Shown here: one piece after another, positions 39,401 through 46,769 of the stretch
Numbering within the stretch: position 1 is the stretch's first letter
How the letters are laid out: every line of letters begins with the position of its first letter
DNA from: JANWKQ01 sp964624635
Lineage (GTDB): Bacteria > Bacteroidota > Bacteroidia > CAIKAF01
Reading direction: 5' to 3'
NCBI GenBank assembly: GCA_964624635.1
Contig: CAZUXM010000004.1
Location: 31,941 to 95,940 of the forward strand
Length of the DNA stretch: 64,000 bases
Notes under the pieces: model-generated
Seen by the model: the letters and a program-made list of their open reading frames with translations, nothing else
Told to the model about the DNA's origin: nothing
Databases searched by the model: none
Made by a program: the position numbers and the translations under genes

Positions 39401-40061
39401 TGGGTACATTTTTACAAACGCTATCATTAGAAGATGAAAAAGATAGAATGGCTCCTGAATTAACAGTTAATGTTTTAGTGATTGAATTGCTGCCGCCACA
39501 AACTCCGATTATCGTTAATTGAATGTTTGTTGTCCCTAAAGTATTATAAGTTTCTGTATGTGGTCCAACCGTATTTGCTGTATTGCCATTTCCAAAATCC
39601 CACACATAACCGGATATGGTTCCGGTAGAAGTGCTTGTGAAAGTAACATTTTGACCAACGCATATGGGATTATTTGAAATAGTAAAGTCAGCTACAACGG
39701 CTCCTGTTGAGTATGTTACTATTACAGTAGAAGTGTCGCTACAAACTCCATCATCAAAAATTAATTTATAAGTATATACGCCAAACCCTGCTATATTATT
39801 AACAATAGGTGCATCACCCACATCAAAAGCCCCTAATGAAGCTCCATTTCTGAATAAAGTTAAACAGCCACTGGGGCAAGTTGCAGAAGCGCTATTATTA
39901 GTCAGTGTAACATTAATAGGCGATCCATTTCCGCACGAATCTGTGAAGGACGCTTGTAGTGCTAGATTTGTTCCAGGACAAGCCCCAAAGCTTTTGATAG
40001 ACAAAAGTGCTAATAAGAACGTGAATGTTATCAGGAAAATATGTTTGCTTATAAAATTCAC
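33492..40061 (-). CDS. PKD-repeat protein with type B T9SS (gliding-associated) C-terminus
   Basis: A 2189-residue secreted surface protein. A signal peptide (IFLITFTFLLALLSIKSFGA) precedes about 23 PKD domains of roughly 85-90 residues. Each carries the core Trp-x-Phe-Gly-Asp-Gly, then Asn-Pro-x-His-x-Tyr, then Gly-x-Tyr-x-Val-x-Leu. Most have a Cys early and an Asp-Thr-Val strand between domains. The last 90 residues, from FFVPNTFTPNKDGNNELF to YTGRIYLFK, form the type B (CHU_C) signal found in SprB-like cargo. Such proteins are exported by T9SS with help from PorP/SprF partners; the one here lies 21 kb away. Filamentous adhesin is the best inference. Confidence 0.88.
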   Translation of the reverse strand: MNFISKHIFLITFTFLLALLSIKSFGACPGTNLALQASFTDSCGNGSPINVTLTNNSASATCPSGCLTLFRNGASLGAFDVGDAPIVNNIAGFGVYTYKLIFDDGVCSDTSTVIVTYSTGAVVADFTISNNPICVGQNVTFTSTSTGTISGYVWDFGNGNTANTVGPHTETYNTLGTTNIQLTIIGVCGGSNSITKTLTVNSGAILSFSSSNDSVCKNVPITFTNTSVGVSSFNWEFGDGDTSTATSPSHAYANTGTYIVKLYTNSPTCGPDTVKDTIRVFNTMTLDISGDDGTGDLTNCLPFNSGINSEIVTFNNNSIGATSYSWNFGDGSPIFNTNLLTPFTHTFSTYGKFTVVMTASNGVCQLTDTLIVKFGRNPKADFIMTSPTAGCAPLTVTETNLSQNGEIYIWDFGDTLPISTTNFAAPPHTYTLGGGNIITLQVINFCDTDQKSFSPVIIAPLPEAIFTATPNTGCTPLTVSFTNTSNDASPTNNFSWDFGNGVVLNNTITPPDQTYATQGAYTVRLIAKNACGNDTAYSNINVYNLPFASFSMNPSTGCVPNTATFTNNSLGQNNTYEWYVNGNLLSVANTPIANFFTAGTFVYVIRLVATNACGSDDTTITYTFSPRSIADFTISNTSICSGSSATFTNNSSGTNLTYSWDFGNTNTATTSGPHTQTYNTAGNYTITLTVQGTCGDSTITKSISVIQSPTSSFIPSSSLSICKGGEVTFNNLSTPGATYAWTFQNGTPSTSNAFNPGAIVFNTVGTQQVQLVTTLNGCSITSNNVFVSVNAYPASFFNMSTFGNCAPAPIGFINLTPNTAGNTYYWDFANGSTSTLQSPPAQIFINNSNATDSVYAVKLVTTSLEGCKDSVIRNITSYAKPLADFTENFDTVCAFQPVQFTNTSIGNLASNNWNFGDGTTSSASNPSKTYTIIGSYQIQLIVTTVHNCKDTAMNNIVVETSPVANFTVTNACLGDSVAFTNNSTQMDSVVWNFGDGTPSSNTLYPKHLYATSGTFSVSLAVYNSSGCASLTSNTVTILPRADANFTANNVCLGKTMSFNNTSLSAATYLWDFGDASPTSNALNPDHLYSLDGMYNVTLIAYNAYCSDTLIKAIEIDSVPTADFNFTLVCANDSTHFTNTSILNADTFTWSFGDASALSHLINPAHAYSVGGTYSVSLIAGYTSNGCSDTISKSVDAYLRTIPNFKADTVCSGLPTHFTDLTQNTPVNWTYNFGDGNSITAIQNPTYIYAPPGTYAVTLTTISSNACIDSVTKNVLVSDVPVANFTVDSVCLGLATTFTNTSINYTNLTWHLGDNTTIYNQTNFSHTYADSLIYSVELIAYNGIGCTDTVFKNVKVLAKPIADFNTDTVCNQTLTTFVNTSSQATQWNWYFGDINGSTSNLQNPTFTYPSPGLFFVKEVVENLFGCKDSIIKNVFVLQKPIAGFDLNAVCARDTTNFNDTTLNNPTYWSWDFGDGSPIEYTQNPQHIYTAGGANNVTLIVANANGCYDTLHTTVTAYTTPTPNFTFDTACQGTITHFTNLSNDIYPIVWNEWDFGDGNNSYSTSPTYIYQDSGLFTVTLLVINDKGCDTTIQKQVPINFSPPTDFTFDTVCVGLPTSFTVLTGGGQWVWNFGDGTPVDTVNTSTTTHHYASGGNYLVSLESVSNNCGTTKYKAVYVKSDVNAEIYISDSVLCFGDPINFRDSSTYGNTAPASIYWDFGDNMNSSMPNPSHAYTLSGTYYIYLAVSTLGGCKDTAFQTLYINDLPIADFTYTQTSLCENNTSSFNDQSSIGAGNIAQWNWDFDDNSIDINQHPNHIFQNNGSYDVQLTVTSDLGCKDSVTKTLAVLPSPVSDFTYTEACANENTSFSGTSSISSGTISSWHWYFGDGDSSNIQAPTHLYNESGDSILVTLVSESSFGCVDTVQKYVSFFSKVNFDFRATNAEGCAPFNATFRDNSTPLNNNISISNWRWDFGDGSFSFDQNPHHKYKTDGEYTVTLHLTSSDGCKFSDTLKYPILIHPGPLADFDWLPFEPSIITPEIQLYDLSSGANYLAWIIDSKDSLLGSETMYAFEDTGMHTIKQIVVNDFGCESAITKMVHVKPEFKFFVPNTFTPNKDGNNELFRGEGVGVRSSKMVIYDREGIVIYESYDYQTGWDGKFPNGETMKSDIYSYQIFVTDIFGNEHFYTGRIYLFK

Positions 40062-40118
40062 TGTTTATTTTCGTATATAACGCTTTATGTGATGAATGGT
40101 TGCCTGTTATTTTAGAAA

Positions 40119-41137
40119 TTATAAAGATCCTAATTTTATAGTTAATTCTGCTAATCTATTAGAATATCCTGTTTCGTTGTCGTACCAGGCCGAAACCCTT
40201 ACTAAACTTCCAATAACTAGCGTTAATTCTGCATCAAAAATGGAAGAGTATTTATTTCCAACAATATCAGAAGATACCAAAGGTTCTTCAGTGTATTCCA
40301 AAATATTTTTTAAATTAGATAATGCTTGGGCTTTAAAAATAGCATTTACTTCTTCTTTTGAGGTTAGTTTTTGAACCGTGCATGTAAGCTCTGTGATGGA
40401 ACCACAAGCAACTGGCACCCTTAAAGAAGCCCCTGCCAATTTTCCTTTTAAATGTGGAAAAATATATTCTACTGCTTTTGAAGCGCCTGTGGAAGTAGGA
40501 ATAATATTATTAGATGCTGCTCTGGCTCTTCTTAAATCGTTATGTGGAGCATCGTGTAAACGTTGATCGCTTGTAAAAGCATGTACGGTTGATACAACTG
40601 CTTCCTTAATCGTAAAATGTTCATCAATAATTTTAACCAAAGGGGCGGTACAATTAGTTGTACATGAGGCATTTGAAATAATAACATCTTCTTTCGTTAA
40701 AATAGAATCGTTGATGCCTACTACAATTTGTTTAATGTCTTTTTCTTTTGGAGGGGCCGAAATTATTACTTTTCTTGCCCCCGCAGTAATATGTTTTTCA
40801 GCGTCAATTTTTGAGGTAAATTTTCCTGTACTTTCAACCACTACATCAATATTCAAATCTTTCCAAGGCAAAGCCAAAGGGTCTGTACATTTGTATAAAT
40901 AAATAACCTGTTCGTTAATGGTGAGTGAATTTGTTCCAACCTCTATATCTCTATTATAAATTCCGTGTACACTATCATATTTAAATAAATGAGCCATGGT
41001 TTTGGCATCCGTTNNNNNNNNNNNNNNAAATCATTAATAGCTACAATTTCTACCAACTTGTTTTCCAACAATATTTTAGTAGTTAATCGACCAATTCTCC
41101 CAAAGCCATTAATAGCGACACGTATCTTTTTGCTCAT
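40119..41137 (-). CDS. gapA: Glyceraldehyde-3-phosphate dehydrogenase (interrupted by Ns)
   Basis: Glycolytic NAD-dependent enzyme oxidising glyceraldehyde 3-phosphate. The N-terminal Rossmann motif VAINGFGRIGRL, the catalytic Cys in SNASCTTNC, and the C-terminal SWYDNETGYSNRLAELT are all present. Fourteen Ns at 41014-41027 split the frame and make the gene look broken. Joining the two sides with nothing between gives Ile-Asn-Asp-Leu-Thr-Asp-Ala-Lys-Thr, the exact family sequence, and a total of 1005 bases, or 334 residues. The break is therefore an assembly artefact, not a mutation. It is upstream of the PKD gene and divergent from murB. Confidence 0.95.
41014..41027. other. Assembly gap (14 N) inside gapA, likely zero real bases
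   Basis: Sequence on the two sides joins without any added base to restore the conserved Asn-Asp-Leu-Thr-Asp motif and the reading frame. The Ns appear to be a scaffolding placeholder. Confidence 0.88.
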
Positions 41138-41248
41138 TTAGCTTATTTTTAATAAATATAATACCCTTTAATTATTTTTACTAATCAATTTTTATCAATT
41201 AACAATTAATACACTAAAATAAAGCTTATTTTTATCATAATTTACTAG

Positions 41249-42262
41249 ATGGAGATAAAAGAAAATATTTCGTTAAAAAACTACAATACATTTGGAATGG
41301 ATTGTAAATCCAAATATTTTGTAGAAATACCCAATTTTACTATACTTTCTGAGGTTTTAGAGTCGAAAATTTTTCTACAAAATAAAGCATTAATATTAGG
41401 TGGAGGGAGTAATATTTTATTTACCCATGATTTTGAGGGAATTGTATTAAAAATAGATTTTAAAGGAATTCAATTAATTCAGGAGGATGAAAATCATGTC
41501 TATATACGTGCCGAGGCCGGTGAAGTATGGCATCATTTGGTAGAATATTGTGTGTTAAGTAACTATGCGGGCATTGAAAATTTATCATTAATACCCGGTT
41601 CATGCGGGGCTGCGCCTATTCAAAATATTGGCGCTTATGGGGTAGAATTAAAAGATGTTTTGCATGAAGTAGAAGTGTTTGATGTACAGGAAAAAACAAA
41701 GAAAATCTTTAAAAACAAGGAATGTGAGTTTGGTTATCGGGATAGTATTTTTAAACGAGTCGGAAAGGGCAAATATGTGGTTTTAGGAATTGTTTTAAAA
41801 TTGAATAAAAAGCCGATTTTTCATGTTGCGTATGGTACTATTGAGCAAGAATTGGAAAAAATGGGACATCCTAACTTAACCATTAAAGCTATTAGTGAGG
41901 CGGTTTGCAATATTCGACGAAGTAAATTGCCTGATCCGGCTAAAATTGGAAATGCCGGAAGTTTTTTTAAAAATCCAGTTATTTCAAAACAACACTATCA
42001 ATTATTAAAAGAAAAATATGCGGATATCCCTTGCTATGAAAGCGGAAACGATGTTAAAGTTCCTGCCGGTTGGTTAATTGAAAAAGCAGGCTGGAAAGGC
42101 AAAAATAAAGGAACCTACGGTGTTCACGAAAAACAAGCTTTGGTGCTTGTTAATTACGGAAATGCAAAAGGACAAGATATTTATGCTCTTTCAGAAGAAA
42201 TGATTTTAGATATCCAGCACAAATACAACATTACATTAGAACGTGAAGTGAATATCTATTAA
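41249..42262 (+). CDS. murB: UDP-N-acetylenolpyruvoylglucosamine reductase
   Basis: FAD and NADPH enzyme that makes UDP-MurNAc for peptidoglycan. Visible features are NYNTFGMDCKSKYFVEI at the N-terminus, the FAD-binding ALILGGGSNILF, the catalytic-domain LIPGSCGAAPIQNIGAYGVE, and NAGSFFKNPVI with the active-site Ser. The 337 residues and the YGV/Tyr-loop arrangement fit the E. coli-like type I form. The stop shares TTAA with the stop of ribBA on the other strand, so the two genes overlap tail to tail by four bases with no room for a separate terminator. Confidence 0.95.
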   Translation: MEIKENISLKNYNTFGMDCKSKYFVEIPNFTILSEVLESKIFLQNKALILGGGSNILFTHDFEGIVLKIDFKGIQLIQEDENHVYIRAEAGEVWHHLVEYCVLSNYAGIENLSLIPGSCGAAPIQNIGAYGVELKDVLHEVEVFDVQEKTKKIFKNKECEFGYRDSIFKRVGKGKYVVLGIVLKLNKKPIFHVAYGTIEQELEKMGHPNLTIKAISEAVCNIRRSKLPDPAKIGNAGSFFKNPVISKQHYQLLKEKYADIPCYESGNDVKVPAGWLIEKAGWKGKNKGTYGVHEKQALVLVNYGNAKGQDIYALSEEMILDIQHKYNITLEREVNIY

Positions 42263-43470
42263 TCGTTCAAATCCAATGAATGCCCCATTTTTTCCTTTTT
42301 AGTTTTGAGGTATAATTTATTGTGTTTATTTGATTTTATCTCCAAACTAACATTTTCAACAATTTCTAATCCGTAACCGATTAATCCTGTTCTTTTTTTA
42401 GGATTATTGGTCATCAGTTTCATCTTTTTTACGCCTAAGTCTCTTAAAATTTGAGCACCAATGCCGTAATCACGCTCATCCATTTTAAAACCTAATTGTA
42501 AATTGGCTTCCACAGTATCCAATCCTTCTTCTTGTAATTTATATGCTTTCAATTTGTTGATGAGTCCTATGCCTCGACCCTCTTGTTGCATATATAAAAT
42601 TACTCCTTTTCCTTCTTTTTCAATCATTTCCATCGCTTTATGCAATTGTGGGCCACAATCGCAGCGGCATGAGCCAAAAATATCTCCGGTAGCACAGGAA
42701 GAGTGCACACGCACTAAAACAGGTTCATCTTTTTTCCAGGTTCCTTTTATTAAAGCCAAGTGATCTTCATTAGTGGTCGTTTGTTTATAGGCGACTAATT
42801 CAAAATTTCCAAACTTAGTAGGAAGCTTTATTTCTACTTGTCTTTTTATTAAAGATTCATTGGCTATTCGATACGCAATTAAATCTTCGATAGATATTAT
42901 TTTTAAATCGAATTTTTTGGCAATTTTTAGCAAATCAGGCATGCGTGCCATAGTGCCATCATCATTCATTATTTCTACTAATACACCTGCAGGCTCAAAC
43001 CCAGCCAATCGAGCCAGGTCAATCACCGCTTCGGTATGCCCCGCACGTCGTAAAACCCCACCTTGTTTAGCTCTAAGCGGAAAAATATGTCCGGGTCGGC
43101 CTAATTCTTCAGGTTTAGTGTTTGGATTAATTAATGCTTGAATAGTTTTAGCGCGGTCACTGGCCGATATACCTGTGGTACAACCATGCCCAATTAAATC
43201 TACAGAGACAGTAAAAGGAGTTTCGTGCAAAGAGGTATTCTCAGGCACCATTAGGTTTAGCTTTAATTCATGACATCGATCTTCCACAATGGGCGCGCAA
43301 ATAAGTCCGCGGCCATGTTTTGCCATGAAATTGATAATTTCTGGGGTAATGGTTTTGGCCGCAGCAACAAAATCTCCTTCGTTTTCACGATCCTCATCAT
43401 CAACAACAATAATAATTTTGCCTTTTTGTATATCCTCAATGGCTTCTTCTATCTTATTTAACTTCGACAT
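42259..43470 (-). CDS. ribBA: Bifunctional DHBP synthase / GTP cyclohydrolase II
   Basis: Supplies both branches of riboflavin synthesis. Residues 1-205 are 3,4-dihydroxy-2-butanone-4-phosphate synthase, with VVDDEDRENEGDFVAAA, the metal and substrate residues, and RAGHTEA. Residues 206-403 are GTP cyclohydrolase II, with the zinc cysteines in SSCATGDIFGSCRCDCG and the catalytic YMQQEGRGIGL. The 403-residue fusion is typical. No other rib genes are beside it and I saw no FMN riboswitch in the 194-base upstream region. It is convergent with murB. Confidence 0.96.
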   Translation of the reverse strand: MSKLNKIEEAIEDIQKGKIIIVVDDEDRENEGDFVAAAKTITPEIINFMAKHGRGLICAPIVEDRCHELKLNLMVPENTSLHETPFTVSVDLIGHGCTTGISASDRAKTIQALINPNTKPEELGRPGHIFPLRAKQGGVLRRAGHTEAVIDLARLAGFEPAGVLVEIMNDDGTMARMPDLLKIAKKFDLKIISIEDLIAYRIANESLIKRQVEIKLPTKFGNFELVAYKQTTTNEDHLALIKGTWKKDEPVLVRVHSSCATGDIFGSCRCDCGPQLHKAMEMIEKEGKGVILYMQQEGRGIGLINKLKAYKLQEEGLDTVEANLQLGFKMDERDYGIGAQILRDLGVKKMKLMTNNPKKRTGLIGYGLEIVENVSLEIKSNKHNKLYLKTKKEKMGHSLDLND

Positions 43471-43664
43471 ATATAGAAAATAAAATGCAAAGTTAGCTTA
43501 ATTTACCTTTCTGAACTAATAAAACCATTCATCCTCTGTTTTTAACCACTCATGTTGTTTTTTATACCGTTTATTAAATGATAGAGCAACTTTTTCATTT
43601 TTATTTCGACTAGTGAGTAGGTTTAATTAAAAAACACTAATTTCACATTTTTTATAAAAAAAAC

Positions 43665-46298
43665 ATGAATAAGATTCAAAAGAATTTAGCCCTCCTTTTT
43701 CTTTCGCTCAATTGTAGTCAGGTATTTTCTCAGCTTTCGGTAGCTAACACTCCGGCTGCTACCAATGGATCTCCCTCTTGGTTAGTGAATAATATATTAG
43801 CAGGGTCAGGAGTAAATATTAGCAATGTTAGTTTTACAGGAGATTCTGCTGTACAAATCGGGTATTTTAATAGTATTCTTTCTAATGTAGGTATCAATGA
43901 AGGTATTATCATGACTACAGGTGATATATCCCTTGCTCCAGGAGGTCCTGGTAATTCTTCAAATGCTGCCGGTGATGCATTAGGGGTTACTATTTTTGAT
44001 CAAGATTTGTCAGATTTAAACGGAGCAACTGATATTAACGATATAGCCATTTTAGAGTTTGATTTTATACCCATTGGTGATAGTATTGGGTTTAAATATG
44101 TTTTTGCCTCTGAAGAATATAACGAATATGTTGGGAGCAATTTTAATGATGTTTTTGGCTTTTTTTTAAGCGGCCCCGGTATTAATGGAGCTTTTACCAA
44201 TAACGCTGTTAATATGGCAGTAATACCCGGTACAAATATTCCCGTAGCTATTAATAATGTGAATAACGGATATGCACCACAGGGAGCAACCCCCCCTTCT
44301 GGCCCCTGTACAAACTGTGCTTATTATAACAGCAATACAACCAATCCGCCTGCTAATTCAATGGAATATGATGGCTTTACAAATGTATTGGTTGCCTATC
44401 ACACAGGTTTACAATGTGGCCAAACGTATCATATTAAAATAGCTATTGCTGATATTAATGATGGTTGGTATGATTCTGGAGTATTTTTAGAAAGAGGAAG
44501 TTTTAGTGCTCCCGGATCTATAGATGTGCAAGTGTTTACAACCGGTGGCACCGATACCATTGTAGAAGGTTGTACCAATGCAGATTTCCTTTTTATACGA
44601 CATGATACCAGTGGGTTTGATACTATTAATTATACCATTGGTGGATCTGCCATTAATGGAACAGATTATACTGCTATAAACGGAACTCAATTACTTTTTA
44701 ATCCAGGAGATGATACATTAATCGTCTCTATTCATCCACTTTTAGATGGTTTAACAGAAGGAATAGACTCCCTTAGTGTTAATATTACAACCATTACTCC
44801 CTGCGGAGATACATTGATTGATTCTACTAAAATTTATATTTTAGATCCATATCAATTAGGGGTTTCGGCCAGCGGTACGGTCATTTGCCAGGGAGATACT
44901 ACCCGTATAGTATCTAATATTACAGGAGGGGTTGGTCCGTTTACTTATATATGGAGCAATGGAAGTACCAATGATTCTCTCATATTTACCCCCGATACAT
45001 CTGGTAATTATATGATTACGGTGCAGGATCATTATGGTTGCTCCGAAACAAACACCGTCCATATTCACGTTCATCCCCAACCTAATATAGTTGCTTTTGG
45101 AGGTGATACGGTTTGCCCGGGAGATACACTTCTTTTTACTGCTTCAGGTGGTATTAATTATAATTGGTATCCATCTACCTATATAAGTGATCCAACAAAT
45201 GATACTACATTCCTATATGCATATACAGCGGGTAATTATGTGGTGGTAGGTTCAAGTATACATGGTTGTTACGGACGCGATACCTTACCTGTTTTATTTA
45301 AACCCATACCTGCCTTAGCGGTCATGCCAGATCCCAATGTTTGTAAAGGGGATGATGTTCTTCTTCAGGCTTCTGGAACAGGGACTTTTTTATGGGGCCC
45401 CGAAGAGGGCTTAGATAACCCAAATATTTCTAATCCAACGGCCTTAAATGTACAAGAAGATAGAACCTATATGGTTTCTCTTGCAAATGGTGGGTTTTCG
45501 TGCAGAAATGTTAAACAAATTCATATTAAAGTATTTAAAGCAACGGCAACAGATTTAGATACTTCTATTTGTAGAAGAGGTACTGTTGTGCCTTTGTCTT
45601 CCGGTGCGGTGGATGGTATTGCTCCAATAACGTATGATTGGCAACCTGCTAATTTATTTAATAATAATACTATTTCAAACCCGGAGGTTACTATTCAAGA
45701 TGCCACCAATTTAACCTTGATCATAAAAGATGGAAAAGGATGTACAGATACAGTAAATTTTTATGTAGGCTTGTTGCCTGTACCCAATTTGTCATTTGAA
45801 AAAGAAGTAAATGTAAATTGTGATTCTGCCGTTGTTTTATATAAAAACACTTCAAAAAATGCGGATTCGTATACCTGGTCAATCAATGATAATTTTGTTA
45901 GTTCAGGCAAAGATTTACTTCAAACCATTTCTTATGATCAATCGTATGCCCTTAAATTAGAGGGGAGCAATACTTTTGGGTGCAAAAGTACCCTAGTAAT
46001 AGACGATACGGTAAGTGCTTTTTTAAGTTATTATCAATTATTAGTCCCCAATGTGTTTTCGCCTAATAATGATTTATTAAATGAAAAATTTGGAATACCC
46101 TCTTCTTCTCAATTAATCAATTGTACGGAGATGGTCATTTTCGATCGATGGGGTAAAAAAACCTTTGAATCAAGCAATACAATTCCGTATTGGGATGGAA
46201 AAAATACAAAAGGAGAATTGGCTGCAGAAGGGACGTATTTTTATATTATTACCTTTAAAAAGAAACAATATACCGGAACGGTTCAATTAATTAGATAA
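43665..46298 (+). CDS. Choice-of-anchor-L protein with type B T9SS C-terminus
   Basis: An 877-residue secreted protein. A signal peptide ends SQVFSQ. Residues about 25-280 form a choice-of-anchor-L domain: GIIMTTGDISLAPGG, LEFDFIPIGDSIGFKYVFAS with EEYNEYVGS, and FGFFLSGPG. A Calx-beta-like segment (about 290-400) and several Ig/PKD-like modules with Cys-Pro-Gly-Asp follow. The end, LLVPNVFSPNNDLLNEKFG...YTGTVQLIR, is a type B (gliding-motility-associated) sorting signal. It is monocistronic, with a terminator behind it. A surface-adhesive role is inferred from the domains alone. Confidence 0.85.
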   Translation: MNKIQKNLALLFLSLNCSQVFSQLSVANTPAATNGSPSWLVNNILAGSGVNISNVSFTGDSAVQIGYFNSILSNVGINEGIIMTTGDISLAPGGPGNSSNAAGDALGVTIFDQDLSDLNGATDINDIAILEFDFIPIGDSIGFKYVFASEEYNEYVGSNFNDVFGFFLSGPGINGAFTNNAVNMAVIPGTNIPVAINNVNNGYAPQGATPPSGPCTNCAYYNSNTTNPPANSMEYDGFTNVLVAYHTGLQCGQTYHIKIAIADINDGWYDSGVFLERGSFSAPGSIDVQVFTTGGTDTIVEGCTNADFLFIRHDTSGFDTINYTIGGSAINGTDYTAINGTQLLFNPGDDTLIVSIHPLLDGLTEGIDSLSVNITTITPCGDTLIDSTKIYILDPYQLGVSASGTVICQGDTTRIVSNITGGVGPFTYIWSNGSTNDSLIFTPDTSGNYMITVQDHYGCSETNTVHIHVHPQPNIVAFGGDTVCPGDTLLFTASGGINYNWYPSTYISDPTNDTTFLYAYTAGNYVVVGSSIHGCYGRDTLPVLFKPIPALAVMPDPNVCKGDDVLLQASGTGTFLWGPEEGLDNPNISNPTALNVQEDRTYMVSLANGGFSCRNVKQIHIKVFKATATDLDTSICRRGTVVPLSSGAVDGIAPITYDWQPANLFNNNTISNPEVTIQDATNLTLIIKDGKGCTDTVNFYVGLLPVPNLSFEKEVNVNCDSAVVLYKNTSKNADSYTWSINDNFVSSGKDLLQTISYDQSYALKLEGSNTFGCKSTLVIDDTVSAFLSYYQLLVPNVFSPNNDLLNEKFGIPSSSQLINCTEMVIFDRWGKKTFESSNTIPYWDGKNTKGELAAEGTYFYIITFKKKQYTGTVQLIR

Positions 46299-46320
46299 AC
46301 TTCAATCTACTCAACATAAA

Positions 46321-46358
46321 AAAAGAGATATACGTATTTAATAACATATATCTCTTTT
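46321..46358. terminator. Terminator between convergent genes
   Basis: AAAAGAGATATA pairs with TATATCTCTTTT in a 12-bp perfect stem with a 14-base loop, with A and T runs at its ends so that it can act on both strands. Confidence 0.8.
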
Positions 46359-46399
46359 TAATTTAGGTTCAGTCTTTTAAATAAAAAGATAAGCACTTT

Positions 46400-46621
46400 C
46401 TAGTACTCATCTTCATCAAAGAAGAAATCTTCTTTGGAAGGATAATCTGGCCAAATCTCTTCTATGCTTTCAAAAACCTCTTCGTCATCTTCAATTTCCT
46501 GAAGATTTTCAATCACCTCTAAAGGCGCGCCGGTCCTCATGGCAAAGTCGATCAATTCCTCTTTCGTAGCAGGCCAGGGAGCATCTTCTAAATAGGAAGC
46601 AAGTTCTAATGTCCAGTACAT
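46400..46621 (-). CDS. Small acidic DUF2795-family protein
   Basis: A 73-residue cytoplasmic protein that begins MYWTLELASYLEDAPWPATKEEL and ends in a strongly acidic tail rich in Asp, Glu and Phe. The N-terminal helix-turn pattern with APWPATKEEL followed by DFAMRTGAPLEVIENLQEI is the DUF2795 arrangement conserved in Bacteroidota. The function is not known. It is a single gene, convergent with the anchor-L protein and divergent from recG. Confidence 0.8.
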   Translation of the reverse strand: MYWTLELASYLEDAPWPATKEELIDFAMRTGAPLEVIENLQEIEDDEEVFESIEEIWPDYPSKEDFFFDEDEY

Positions 46622-46769
46622 AATTTTAAGTGTTTAGTTCTGCAAAACTAATTTTTTTATGATGAAAATCAAGTTTAAGCTAAAAAATATTTAGTAAATA
46701 ATTTTATTTGTGCCTTCCTTGGATATTTAGATTGTTTTGAATCGAAAAAAAATCATTAGTTTAGTTTAA

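Noticed and set aside
40119..41137. gapA as a pseudogene or two genes
   Set aside because: The frame break coincides with Ns, and direct joining restores the exact family sequence and length.
43471..43664. FMN riboswitch upstream of ribBA
   Set aside because: The conserved riboswitch core could not be recognised in this AT-rich gap.
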